From contig JADJFB010000001.1 of NCBI GenBank assembly GCA_016708845.1, positions 310,001 to 374,000 on the forward strand: DNA of 64,000 bases, read 5' to 3'. The stretch comes from Bacteroidota bacterium. GTDB taxonomy: Bacteria; Bacteroidota; Bacteroidia; B-17B0; Aurantibacillaceae. The position numbers and the translations under genes were made by a program. Below, piece by piece: positions 34,150-42,192 of the stretch. Position 1 is the first letter of the stretch; each line of letters starts with the position of its first letter. The notes beneath the pieces are model-generated. The model was given only the letters and a program-made list of their open reading frames with translations, made no database searches and was not told the DNA's origin.

Positions 34150-34180
34150 TTTGGCAGATACAAAAAACCACCTATCTTTG
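34150..34180 (+). promoter_or_regulatory. Full Bacteroidota promoter of rplU-rpmA
   Basis: TTTG at 34150-34153, a 19-base spacer and TATCTTTG at 34173-34180 match the Bacteroidota consensus (TTG, ~19, TAnnTTTG) very well. It leaves a leader of about 35 bases before the rplU ATG at 34222. One of the two clearest promoters in the window. Confidence 0.75.
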
Positions 34181-34221
34181 CCGTCCTTAAAAAAATTATT
34201 AACAATTAAAATTTAACACTC

Positions 34222-34710
34222 ATGTATGCAATTGTAGAAATAGCAGGGCAACAATTTAAAGTGGAACGAGGCAATAAAGTTTACGTTCACCGCCTAGATG
34301 CTAATGAGGGTGCTAAAGTAGAGTTTGACAAAGTTTTCTTATTAGATAACGGCGGAAAAATCTCTGTTGGAGCCCCAACTGTTGATGGCGCAAAAGTTGT
34401 AGCCACAGTAATCGAACACTTAAAAGGCGATAAAGTTATCGTATTTAAGAAATTACGTCGTAAAGGATACCAAAAATGGAATAACCACCGTCAACATTTG
34501 ACTCAGTTATTAATTCAAGGTGTACTTGCTAAAGGTGATACTTTAAAAGACGAATTAAAAGCTGAAAAATCAGTTCGCGAGTTCTTAGCTCCAAGCCACA
34601 GAAATCCTGTAGTTAGAGAAGAAGTTGTGGTTGAGAAAAAAGCACCTGCAAAAAAAGCAGCAGCTAAAAAAGCGCCTGCAAAAAAAGCAGCTAAAAAAAC
34701 TGAAGAATAA
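34222..34710 (+). CDS. rplU: 50S ribosomal protein L21 with long basic tail
   Basis: 162 residues. The first ~103 are a normal L21 (MYAIVEIAGQQFKVERG, KVIVFKKLRRKGYQKWNNHRQ). The remainder extends the protein by about 55 residues, ending in KAPAKKAAAKKAPAKKAAKK repeats that resemble histone H1-like tails. Such Lys/Ala tails occur on L21 and other proteins in Bacteroidota. Followed by rpmA after 29 bases. Confidence 0.96.
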   Translation: MYAIVEIAGQQFKVERGNKVYVHRLDANEGAKVEFDKVFLLDNGGKISVGAPTVDGAKVVATVIEHLKGDKVIVFKKLRRKGYQKWNNHRQHLTQLLIQGVLAKGDTLKDELKAEKSVREFLAPSHRNPVVREEVVVEKKAPAKKAAAKKAPAKKAAKKTEE

Positions 34711-34739
34711 TTAAACATTAACCATTAAATTTTTAAACA

Positions 34740-34994
34740 ATGGCACATAAAAAAGGAGCCGGCTCCACAAACAACGGTCGTGAATCACACAGTAAACGTT
34801 TAGGCGTTAAAATTTTTGGTGGTCAGGCATGTATCTCTGGGAACATTATTGTTCGTCAACGTGGTACAAAACATAATCCAGGAGTAAATGTAGGAATGGG
34901 AAAAGACCATACTTTATTTGCTTTAGTAGATGGTAAAGTTGTTTTCAAAAAGAAAGCAGACGACAGATCATACGTTTCGGTTGTTCCTGCATAA
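34740..34994 (+). CDS. rpmA: 50S ribosomal protein L27
   Basis: 84 residues, full length. L27 reaches the peptidyl-transferase centre with its N-terminus. The start MAHKKGAGSTNNGRESHSKRLGVK shows that no Firmicutes-type cleaved leader is present. Co-transcribed with rplU; a hairpin terminator follows at 35027. Confidence 0.97.
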   Translation: MAHKKGAGSTNNGRESHSKRLGVKIFGGQACISGNIIVRQRGTKHNPGVNVGMGKDHTLFALVDGKVVFKKKADDRSYVSVVPA

Positions 34995-35026
34995 GGGATA
35001 ATAGAAACTTAATTTATTAAGTACTT

Positions 35027-35055
35027 AAAGCCCTCCGAAAACCGGTGGGCTTTTT
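35027..35055 (+). terminator. Terminator after rpmA
   Basis: Stem AAAGCCC...CCG (35027-35037) with CGG...GGGCTTT (35043-35053), one T-T mismatch, a 5-base loop and a T run to 35055. Confidence 0.85.
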
Positions 35056-35070
35056 GTGTTTTTTATCTCA

Positions 35071-35098
35071 CCCCAACTCTTCTCTAAAAAGAGAGGGG
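35071..35098. repeat. CCCC..TCTCT/AGAGA..GGGG palindrome
   Basis: Between rpmA and serS, CCCC (35071-35074) and GGGG (35095-35098) flank the small hairpin TCTCT-AAAA-AGAGA (35081-35094). It looks like a short member of the dispersed palindrome families noted elsewhere in this window. Confidence 0.4.
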
Positions 35099-35143
35099 AT
35101 ATTTAATTACAAATATTAAATTTATCCTTTCAAAATAAATACC

Positions 35144-36418
35144 ATGTTACAACTTAGTTACATTCAAGAGAATAAAGCAGACGTTTTAAAACGTTTAGCT
35201 ATTAAGAATTTTAAAGATGCGGAAAGCATTATCAATTCGGTAATAGAATTAGATAATAGCCGTAAAGCAGCTCAACGTCAGGCAGACGATACTAAAGCAG
35301 AAGCTAATACCTTAGCGAAGCAAATTGGTGAGTTAATGAAATCGGGCAAGAAAGATGAAGCAGAATTATTAAAAGCAAAAACGGCAGATTTAAAATCGAA
35401 AGAAAAAGAGTTTGACGAAACGCTAAAAAATATTGAAGCTGAGATTCAAAAACTATTAGTAACGGTTCCCAACTTGCCTAACTTAACAGTTCCTGTTGGT
35501 AAAACTCCTGAGGATAATGAAGTGGTTAATGAGCACGGTGTAATTCCTACATTACATGCAGGCGCAACTCCTCATTGGGAATTAACCACTAAATATGATT
35601 TAATTGATTTTGAATTAGGTGTAAAATTAACAGGAGCTGGTTTCCCAGTATACAAAGGAAAAGGAGCAAGATTGCAACGCGCTTTGATTAATTATTTTTT
35701 AGATAAAGCAACAGCTGCAGGATATAACGAAGTTCAACCACCAATTTTAGTCAATGCGGATAGTGGTTACGGAACAGGTCAGTTACCTGATAAAGAAGGA
35801 CAAATGTATCATTGCCAAGTTGATGATTTGTATTTAATCCCGACAGCTGAGGTTCCTATTACAAACATGTATCGTGATGTGATGTTAAAGGAAAGCGATT
35901 TACCAATTAAAAATTGTGGTTACACGCCTTGTTTTAGAAGAGAAGCAGGAAGCTACGGAAAAGATGTGCGTGGTTTAAATCGTTTACATCAATTTGATAA
36001 AGTGGAGATTGTACAAATTACCGCACCAGAAAATTCTTACAAAACCTTAGAAAACATGCGTGAGTTTGTTTGCAGTTTATTGCAAGAATTAGAATTGCCT
36101 TACCGTACATTAAAATTATGCGGAGGCGATATGAGTTTTGGTTCAGCTTTAACTTACGATTTAGAAGTGTGGAGTGCAGCTCAAGCACGTTGGTTAGAAG
36201 TAAGTTCTGTTTCTAACTTCGAAACGTTTCAAACTAACCGTTTAAAGTGTCGTTACAAAGATGCGAATGGTAAAACACAATTAGCACATAGTTTAAATGG
36301 AAGTGCATTAGCATTGCCTCGTATTGTTGCGTCTTTATTAGAAAACAATCAAACGGAAGCAGGTATTAAAATCCCTAAGGTATTAGTGCCTTATACGGGT
36401 TTTGATATGATTGCATAA
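35144..36418 (+). CDS. serS: Seryl-tRNA synthetase
   Basis: 424 residues. An N-terminal antiparallel coiled coil (about residues 28-110) that grips tRNA-Ser precedes the class II catalytic core: motif 2 CFRREAGSYGKDVRGLNRLHQFDKVE and motif 3 in NGSALALPRIVASLLENNQ, with the serine-binding TAEVPITN. Length is normal. Transcribed alone, followed by repeat sequence that may serve as its terminator. Confidence 0.97.
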   Translation: MLQLSYIQENKADVLKRLAIKNFKDAESIINSVIELDNSRKAAQRQADDTKAEANTLAKQIGELMKSGKKDEAELLKAKTADLKSKEKEFDETLKNIEAEIQKLLVTVPNLPNLTVPVGKTPEDNEVVNEHGVIPTLHAGATPHWELTTKYDLIDFELGVKLTGAGFPVYKGKGARLQRALINYFLDKATAAGYNEVQPPILVNADSGYGTGQLPDKEGQMYHCQVDDLYLIPTAEVPITNMYRDVMLKESDLPIKNCGYTPCFRREAGSYGKDVRGLNRLHQFDKVEIVQITAPENSYKTLENMREFVCSLLQELELPYRTLKLCGGDMSFGSALTYDLEVWSAAQARWLEVSSVSNFETFQTNRLKCRYKDANGKTQLAHSLNGSALALPRIVASLLENNQTEAGIKIPKVLVPYTGFDMIA

Positions 36419-36428
36419 TTGTTTGTTT

Positions 36429-36556
36429 AACCGCAAAGAACGCTAAGGTTTTTCGCAGAGAGCACAAAGAAAAAAGCAATAAAACTAAATAAAAGAGCGC
36501 AAGGTAATATTCCCTGCGCTCTTTGCATTTTCTTATCGTCCTTTGCGTTTAAATGC
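36429..36556. repeat. CGCAAAGAACGC / GCGCTCTTTGC intergenic repeat
   Basis: The region after serS is built from variants of one word on both strands: CCGCAAAGAACGCTAAGG, CGCAGAGAGCACAAAG, then AAAGAGCGCA (36492-36501) and its exact inverse TGCGCTCTTT (36515-36524), then CCTTTGCGTTTAA. The inner 10-bp stem with a 13-base loop and a following TTTGCATTTTC could terminate serS. The core matches the tandem repeat at 8425-8459. Confidence 0.6.
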
Positions 36557-36576
36557 CTCTAAAAACAATATACCGC

Positions 36577-36607
36577 TTGCAATAGCGTTATATAATTTCT
36601 ACTTTAG
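36577..36607 (+). promoter_or_regulatory. Promoter-like pair before the histidine kinase
   Basis: TTG (36577-36579), a 20-base spacer and TACTTTAG (36600-36607, one mismatch to TAnnTTTG). The element ends five bases before the ATG, as in cdaA and rprX, suggesting a nearly leaderless transcript. Confidence 0.45.
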
Positions 36608-36612
36608 TATCA

Positions 36613-38118
36613 ATGAATATTTACTCTCAAAAACAACAATGGAAATGGGCGCTATTTATAGTAGCTATAATTATTGTTTTCACGTCGCTATGGTACACCA
36701 CTAAACTAGTGAACAGTATTAAAAGCGATGAAGAGAAAAAAGTAAGATTATGGGCCCAAGCCGTTCAGAAAAAAGCAGGACTCGTAAAATTCACTAATGA
36801 TTTATTTCAAAAACTGCAAACCGAGGAGCTTAAAAAGGCTGAGCTATATGCTTTAGCTACAAAAGAATTAAGTTCTGATGCATTCACCATTTCAGAATTT
36901 GTTTTAAAAGTACTGCAAGACAATACAACGGTGCCAGTAATCTTAACAGACGACAAAGATAATATTACCGCCAGCAGAAATTTAGATTCGGCCATCGAGC
37001 ATAATAGCGAAGCTTTAAAAAACGAATTGGTTAAAATGAAGGCTTTGTATGAGCCCGTAGTGATTGATATTTATAGAGGCAAGAAAAATTTCTTATATCA
37101 TAAAGACAGTCGTTTGTTTTCTGATATTAAAGTAGTGTTTGATAGTATCATCAAATCTTTTATTTCGGATGTAGCCATTAATAGTGCTGCTGTGCCCGTT
37201 ATTTATACCGACTCTTCTAAAACGTCTATCATTGCTGTTGGTAATATTGACTCTGTAAAAATCAGTACTCCTGAAAAATTAAAAACTACCATTGATGAAA
37301 TGGAAAAACAAAACACGCCTATTTTAATTGACTTAGGTGATGGTTCTAAAAATTATATTTTCTATGAGCAATCGCCATTGCTAACACAATTGCAATATTA
37401 TCCTTATGTGCAATTTGGAGTGATAGGCATTTTCTTATTAATTGCTTACATTTTATTCAGTACCTCGCGTAAAGCAGAACAAGATCAAGTGTGGGTGGGT
37501 ATGAGTAAAGAAACAGCACATCAATTAGGAACACCTTTATCTTCGCTCATGGCCTGGATAGAGTATTTAAAAGGAAATGGAACCGATGATATGATTGTGA
37601 CAGAAATGAACCGTGATGTGATGCGTTTGAATATGATTACTGAGCGTTTTTCTAAAATCGGTTCTCAACCTACTTTGCAAGATGAAGATGTTTGTTTGGT
37701 AGTGAAAAATGCCATGGACTATTTAAAGCAGCGCACGTCTAAAAACGTTAATTATATTTTAGAAATTCCAGAAACGGAAATTCATGCGCAACTTTCGGTT
37801 CCTTTATTTGAATGGGTAATTGAAAACATTTGCAAAAACGCTGTAGATGCTATGGATGGTAAAGGCGAATTTAAAGTAACCATTATTGATATACCTGAAG
37901 GTGTTGCCATTGACTTAGCAGACACGGGAAAAGGCATTCCAAAATCAAAACATAAATCGGTTTTTAAACCAGGCTACACCACTAAAAAACGTGGCTGGGG
38001 TCTTGGATTATCTTTATGCAAACGCATCATCGAAAATTATCATGATGGTAAAATATTTGTGCTGCACAGCGAAGAAGGGAAGGGTACAACTTTTAGAATT
38101 ATTTTGAAGAGAGGGTAG
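36613..38118 (+). CDS. Sensor histidine kinase (Bacteroidota HQLGTP type)
   Basis: 501 residues. Two membrane helices (about 12-32 and 266-285) enclose a ~230-residue periplasmic domain with two similar halves (VPVILTDDKDNITASRNLDS and VPVIYTDSSKTSIIAVGNIDS), suggesting a duplicated sensor module. No HAMP is evident. The H box is ETAHQLGTPLSSLMAWIEYL, a variant common in this phylum. ATPase motifs: ENICKNAVDAMDG, DTGKGIPKS, GWGLGLSLCKRII. There is no response regulator next to it, so the partner is elsewhere. Confidence 0.88.
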   Translation: MNIYSQKQQWKWALFIVAIIIVFTSLWYTTKLVNSIKSDEEKKVRLWAQAVQKKAGLVKFTNDLFQKLQTEELKKAELYALATKELSSDAFTISEFVLKVLQDNTTVPVILTDDKDNITASRNLDSAIEHNSEALKNELVKMKALYEPVVIDIYRGKKNFLYHKDSRLFSDIKVVFDSIIKSFISDVAINSAAVPVIYTDSSKTSIIAVGNIDSVKISTPEKLKTTIDEMEKQNTPILIDLGDGSKNYIFYEQSPLLTQLQYYPYVQFGVIGIFLLIAYILFSTSRKAEQDQVWVGMSKETAHQLGTPLSSLMAWIEYLKGNGTDDMIVTEMNRDVMRLNMITERFSKIGSQPTLQDEDVCLVVKNAMDYLKQRTSKNVNYILEIPETEIHAQLSVPLFEWVIENICKNAVDAMDGKGEFKVTIIDIPEGVAIDLADTGKGIPKSKHKSVFKPGYTTKKRGWGLGLSLCKRIIENYHDGKIFVLHSEEGKGTTFRIILKRG

Positions 38119-38145
38119 TCTTTGTATTTGAACACCTGACAGGCA

Positions 38146-38550
38146 TTATGCTATATCATTAAAATATAGTATAAAATATACAACACTTAAATACATCCAC
38201 AACATCGAAAACAAAACATGAACGATGGTTTCAAATGTTTTACCTTTCCATAGGCTAGGGGAGTAACCAAAAAACTGAATCACTAAACGTACAGCCCAAA
38301 ATATACCAAAGCCTAAGCATATTGTTTTTCCAAGATGGGTTTCAATTAATTCGTTGGTGGCTGTAAGACATAGTAAGCCCATTAAAAATACAGTTAAGGC
38401 TATAAAGAGAGTGTGAACCGTCGTCATCTGACGATTGATTAAACTCAAAGACTTCAATTCTTTTTCCCAATTAAAATACTTTGGAAAAATAGCATGAATT
38501 AATGCTAATGCCATTAAGAGTAAACCAATTATTTTTAAATGAATGTGCAT
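38146..38550 (-). CDS. Four-helix membrane protein of unknown function
   Basis: 134 residues, almost all in four hydrophobic helices (about 5-22, 43-63, 73-93, 108-128), with short polar loops such as FPKYFNWEKELKSLSLINRQM. The family is not recognised with confidence. It is the last gene of a minus-strand operon (DoxX-like, DUF2071, methyltransferase, this gene), 9 bases after the methyltransferase. Confidence 0.75.
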   Translation of the reverse strand: MHIHLKIIGLLLMALALIHAIFPKYFNWEKELKSLSLINRQMTTVHTLFIALTVFLMGLLCLTATNELIETHLGKTICLGFGIFWAVRLVIQFFGYSPSLWKGKTFETIVHVLFSMLWMYLSVVYFILYFNDIA

Positions 38551-38559
38551 TATATAAAA

Positions 38560-39312
38560 TTAAGGACAACTTTTGAATATAGACATAAATGGAGTGAACT
38601 TTGTTTCTTCGAAAGAAGTAAAACCTGCGCTTAAAAATGATTTTTTCCAAACCGATTTTGAGAAAAAATGAGTGAATCCAATAGAGAATGCCATGAAATT
38701 TGGGAAGTCTCGCAAGTGCTCCACCATAATTACTTGACCAGTTGGCTTGCACACGCGATGGCATTCTTTTAAAAATTGTATTTTTTCTTCTTCTGCTCTT
38801 ATTTCGTGAGTAGCTGATAATAAAAATACAACATCAATCGATTTGTCTGGCAAAGGAATGTGATTTGTTGTTATTGCTTGTGTGTTGGGAAATACCATAC
38901 TTACTTTTCTTGCCCTAACAATAGCGGGTTCTGTATGTTGTTGCGGATTATAAAAATCAAAGACGTTTATAGTAGCATTAGGAAAATGATGTTGAATACT
39001 GAAGCTAGTTTCGTCAAATCCTGCGTTGATGTTTAGTATTTGTAGAGAATCATCAGTATTAGTGAAATATTTTTTTAACCAACCAAAACGATAATAGCCC
39101 GAAAAATCATATACATAAGCTGATACAATTAAAGGCATTACAAAGCCATAAGTAAAGGAAGCAATGATGATCCAAAATAAAATATCATTCCATTTAAACA
39201 CTACGTGGCTTGCAATGATTAAAGCTAAGACAGAAAGGCCAATCACATAAAAGTGCCTATTAAAGCTTAAAATATTTAGTACTCCTTGAAATTTTCTTCT
39301 CTTTATTTCCAT
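38560..39312 (-). CDS. Membrane-associated class I SAM methyltransferase-like protein
   Basis: 250 residues from ATG 39312 (MEIKRRKFQGVLNIL), which overlaps the 3' end of the upstream DUF2071 frame by 10 bases; the frame could also start at ATG 39336. Two hydrophobic helices (about 20-62) come first, then a Methyltransf_11-like domain: LQILNINAGFDETS as a degenerate SAM-binding loop, IPLPDKSIDVVFLLSATHEI, and LKECHRVCKPTGQVIMVEHLRD. Loss of the usual GxGxG makes SAM binding uncertain. The substrate is unknown. Confidence 0.78.
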   Translation of the reverse strand: MEIKRRKFQGVLNILSFNRHFYVIGLSVLALIIASHVVFKWNDILFWIIIASFTYGFVMPLIVSAYVYDFSGYYRFGWLKKYFTNTDDSLQILNINAGFDETSFSIQHHFPNATINVFDFYNPQQHTEPAIVRARKVSMVFPNTQAITTNHIPLPDKSIDVVFLLSATHEIRAEEEKIQFLKECHRVCKPTGQVIMVEHLRDFPNFMAFSIGFTHFFSKSVWKKSFLSAGFTSFEETKFTPFMSIFKSCP

Positions 39313-40040
39313 GATTCTATTTTTCCTTTTTTCCAATAGTATGGAATATTTTTAATGACAAAGGCATTTGCTAAAATGGCGTTTTCAAGTTGTAAGTCAT
39401 TTAAAAAATTGAAATGATAATCTATTACTTTTACAGGAGTTGGTGTCCAGTTTTCTCGCACACCTTCAATAATTAAAACTTCTCAGGTTGCTTTGTTATA
39501 GGTAAATGTAAAAGGCAAAGGACCAGCAAATCGTCGTGCTTCTTTCCAATCGGCAAATGGTGACTGTTGAGGTAAAAGAATGTTATCTTCGTTTTTACTA
39601 ATTTTTACTTTAAATTTTGAATGATTAGAACTGATTTGTTTGTTGTCTATTTCTTCTATTTGTTGAATATCGGTAGTGGTGTAATTGTAATGAGTAAATA
39701 TATTTCCCATTAATTCCATTTTCTTTTTATCGGTTTCTGATTTTAAAATATACAAACCACGTAAATTTTTTCCAGCGCTATTGGTATAACGAACAAAAAC
39801 TCGATACCCAATTAAGAAAAAATCATTCCCCATAAATTTAGGAAAACCTTTAGGGCGTAAATCCTTTGTTTGTACCATAGCTACTGCAACAAATGCCCAT
39901 TTATCCTGAAAGGTATCTAATTGCAAACATTCGGGAATTAAATGTTGTAATTGTTCTTTAGTTAAAGCAAAGGTTAATACCAACGAACTTTCAAAAAACG
40001 CTTCAACGGCAAAAGGATGATTTTTTAAAAATGACAACAT
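39303..40040 (-). pseudogene. DUF2071 (YqjF-like) gene interrupted by an in-frame TGA
   Basis: The frame from 40040 reads 185 residues to a TGA at 39483-39485. Beyond that stop the same frame stays open for another 59 codons to TAA at 39303, giving EVLIIEGVRENWTPTPVKV and ending NIPYYWKKGKIESWK. That tail looks like the normal C-terminus of DUF2071 proteins and brings the total to about 245 residues, the family's usual length. A single substitution (for example CGA or GGA to TGA) therefore truncates the protein, unless it is an assembly error. Function of the family is unknown; it often lies next to DoxX-like genes. Confidence 0.75.
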
Positions 40041-40044
40041 GCGC

Positions 40045-40422
40045 TTAGTTGATGAGCTTTTTATTTAAATGAAATTCGTTGAGATAGATAACCACAATTA
40101 ATAATAAGGCAAATAATGAATTGAATTTACCCCACAATAATAAATCAGGAACTAATATAAACTCTAATGCATTCATTGTAGCAATGATGGTTATTTGAGC
40201 AATTGCATTTAATTTACTTTTGTATCGACTCAAAATCCAAACAGTCATGATGATTTCGGAAATGCCAATTAAAATAGTTAATGGTCGTGCGTAATGATCT
40301 CCTAAAATACTAGCTACAATTTGCTGATGTCTTGGAACTAAATCAAACACCTTGCAAAACAAACCATTGGCTAACCAAATAGCTGCAATGCAGTAGTTTA
40401 ATATTTTGTGTAGTGTTTTTAT
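40045..40422 (-). CDS. DoxX-like membrane protein without a standard start codon
   Basis: The frame is open from 40428. The only standard start is TTG 40362 (105 residues), but that would delete the first helix: the sequence before it, KTLHKILNYCIAAIWLANG, clearly continues the family pattern into LFCKVFDLVPRHQQIVASILG. Starting at ATA 40422 gives 125 residues and four helices, the normal size. ATA is a very rare initiator and could derive from ATG by one change. The gene ends 4 bases before the DUF2071 gene. Confidence 0.65.
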   Translation of the reverse strand: MKTLHKILNYCIAAIWLANGLFCKVFDLVPRHQQIVASILGDHYARPLTILIGISEIIMTVWILSRYKSKLNAIAQITIIATMNALEFILVPDLLLWGKFNSLFALLLIVVIYLNEFHLNKKLIN

Positions 40423-40456
40423 ATTTAATTAAATCTACAAAAATTCTTGTAAATAA

Positions 40457-40482
40457 AAAACCCTCAGCTAGCTGAGGGTTTT
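40457..40482. terminator. Perfect 26-base palindromic terminator
   Basis: AAAACCCTCAGCT (40457-40469) is followed directly by its exact inverse AGCTGAGGGTTTT (40470-40482). It lies after the bifunctional nuclease gene (minus strand) and separates it from the DoxX-like operon. Confidence 0.85.
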
Positions 40483-40486
40483 GATA

Positions 40487-41098
40487 TTAAGATTCTTTTC
40501 TGTTATTTATTTCGTCTCTTATTTTAGAGGCTAATTCGTATTGTTCTTCATCCAAAGCCGTTTCTAATAAATTTTTTAATTCTTCAGTCGATTTAGATTT
40601 GTACTCGCCTTCAGGGTTTGGTGAAGACATTTCTTCAACTGGTGCAGATGACATAGAACTTTCATTAGTAGGTAAAGTTTCATCATCCAATACAATACCT
40701 GCCGATTTTAAAATAAATTCGTAAGTATAAATTGGACAATTAAATCGAACAGCTAAAGCAATCGCATCACTTGTGCGCGCATCAATTTCTACTTCACGTG
40801 TTCCGTCAGTACAAACTAGTTTCGCGTAAAAAATACCTTCTACTAAATTGTATATTAAAATTTCAGTGACTTCAATAGAGAAGGTTTCTGAAAAGGCTTT
40901 AAATAAATCGTGTGTTAATGGGCGAGTAGGAGTCATTTTTTCTAACTCAATAGCAATTGCTTGAGCTTCGAATCCTCCAATAATAATTGGTAAACGGCGG
41001 CTACCAGTACTTTCGCCTAAAACAAGGGCGTAAGCGCCACTTTGTGTTTGGCTGTAAGATAAACCAACAATTTCTAATCTAACTTTCTTCATACCCAT
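40487..41098 (-). CDS. Bifunctional nuclease domain protein with UVR motif
   Basis: 203 residues. Residues 1-140 are a BFN (DUF151) domain: VGLSYSQTQSGAYALVLGES, LPIIIGGFEAQAIAIELEK, RPLTHDLFK, VEIDARTSDAIALAVRFNCPIY. A Ser/Pro-rich linker leads to a C-terminal UvrB/UvrC motif (ELKNLLETALDEEQYELASKIRDEI, residues ~170-200). Plant members of the BFN family have DNase and RNase activity; the bacterial role is not established. Confidence 0.88.
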   Translation of the reverse strand: MGMKKVRLEIVGLSYSQTQSGAYALVLGESTGSRRLPIIIGGFEAQAIAIELEKMTPTRPLTHDLFKAFSETFSIEVTEILIYNLVEGIFYAKLVCTDGTREVEIDARTSDAIALAVRFNCPIYTYEFILKSAGIVLDDETLPTNESSMSSAPVEEMSSPNPEGEYKSKSTEELKNLLETALDEEQYELASKIRDEINNRKES

Positions 41099-41134
41099 TT
41101 TAACGAGAATCTAATATACAAAAAATGGTTGAAT

Positions 41135-42109
41135 TTAGTTTTGATTTGCTTTGAATTTTTTAACTGCTTCTATCAATTTAGGAACAATTGTAAAGGCATC
41201 TCCAACCACTCCGTAATCAGCAGATTTAAAGAAAGGAGCTTCTTTATCGCTATTAATAACCACAATTGTTTTACTTCCGTTAACACCAGCTAAATGCTGA
41301 ATTGCTCCAGAAATACCAATAGCAAAATATAAATTAGGACGGATAGCAACACCTGTTTGTCCAACATGCTCATGATGTGGTCTCCAGTGCATATCTGCAA
41401 CCGGACGAAAACAAGCCGTTGTTGCTTTTAATTCTTTTGCTAATTCTTCAATCATTCCCCAATTTTCAGGGCCTTTCATTCCACGACCAGCAGACACTAC
41501 TAACTCAGCTTCTGGCAATGGAGCCATTCCGCCAACATCCGTTGATTTTTTTTCTTTTACTACAATTTTAGAAGCGGCTAATTCAACTGTAAAGTCAACT
41601 ACCGTTGCAGCGTTATCTCCTAATTTTACAGGGAAAGAGTTTGGTAATAAAGAAATGATTTTGATATCGCTGTTAATTGAATACACAGCGGTTGCTTTTC
41701 CTGAGAAAACGTTTTTCTTTACTTCTAAGCTTGCTCCATTTACAGTTGGGAAATCAACAGCACCTGCTACTAAACCAGCTTTTAAGCGAGCTGATAAACG
41801 AGGAGCCGCAGCTTTGCCTGTAATGTCAAAAGAGAAGATAATAATTTTTGCGCCTTCTGCTTTAGCAGCTTGTTCAACCGCCGAAGAGATTAACATACTG
41901 TCTAAAGATGCTAAAGCATCATTTTTAACAGATAATATTTTTTTAGCACCTGCTTTCCCAATATCTTCTAATTGAGCAGCATCTGCATTAATAGCTACAG
42001 CAGTTACGCTAGAACCTGTTAATTCAGCAATTTTAGCAGCGTAGTTTACTGCCTCTAAAGATGCTTTTTTTACTTTTCCTTTATTTATTTCTGTATATAC
42101 TAAGATCAT
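41135..42109 (-). CDS. etfA: Electron transfer flavoprotein subunit alpha
   Basis: 324 residues. With EtfB it forms the soluble flavoprotein that carries electrons from acyl-CoA dehydrogenases to the quinone pool. The FAD-binding C-terminal domain is complete: VSAGRGMKGPENWG, VGQTGVAIRPNLYFAIGISGAIQHLAG, INSDKEAPFFKSADYGVVGD. It lies 83 bases downstream of etfB; that gap contains a TTTTTAGTT-rich simple repeat. Confidence 0.95.
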   Translation of the reverse strand: MILVYTEINKGKVKKASLEAVNYAAKIAELTGSSVTAVAINADAAQLEDIGKAGAKKILSVKNDALASLDSMLISSAVEQAAKAEGAKIIIFSFDITGKAAAPRLSARLKAGLVAGAVDFPTVNGASLEVKKNVFSGKATAVYSINSDIKIISLLPNSFPVKLGDNAATVVDFTVELAASKIVVKEKKSTDVGGMAPLPEAELVVSAGRGMKGPENWGMIEELAKELKATTACFRPVADMHWRPHHEHVGQTGVAIRPNLYFAIGISGAIQHLAGVNGSKTIVVINSDKEAPFFKSADYGVVGDAFTIVPKLIEAVKKFKANQN

Positions 42110-42117
42110 TTTATTAA

Positions 42118-42151
42118 GTTTTTAGTTGTTGGTTTTTAGTTTTTAGTTGAG
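42118..42151. repeat. TTTTTAGTTGTT/GGTTTTTAG simple repeat between etfB and etfA
   Basis: Degenerate tandem copies of TTTTTAGTTG, followed by AACAACTAATAACTCATA on the same strand, fill most of the 83-base gap between the two co-transcribed genes. Low complexity; similar strings are, from memory, common between Bacteroidota genes. Confidence 0.35.
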
Positions 42152-42192
42152 GATTGTTTTCAAACAACTAATAACTCATATCGAATAACTTT

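Noticed and set aside
39483..39485. Selenocysteine codon in the DUF2071 gene
   Set aside because: I see no hairpin of the SECIS kind directly after it, and the family is not known for Cys at this place; nonsense or error is simpler.
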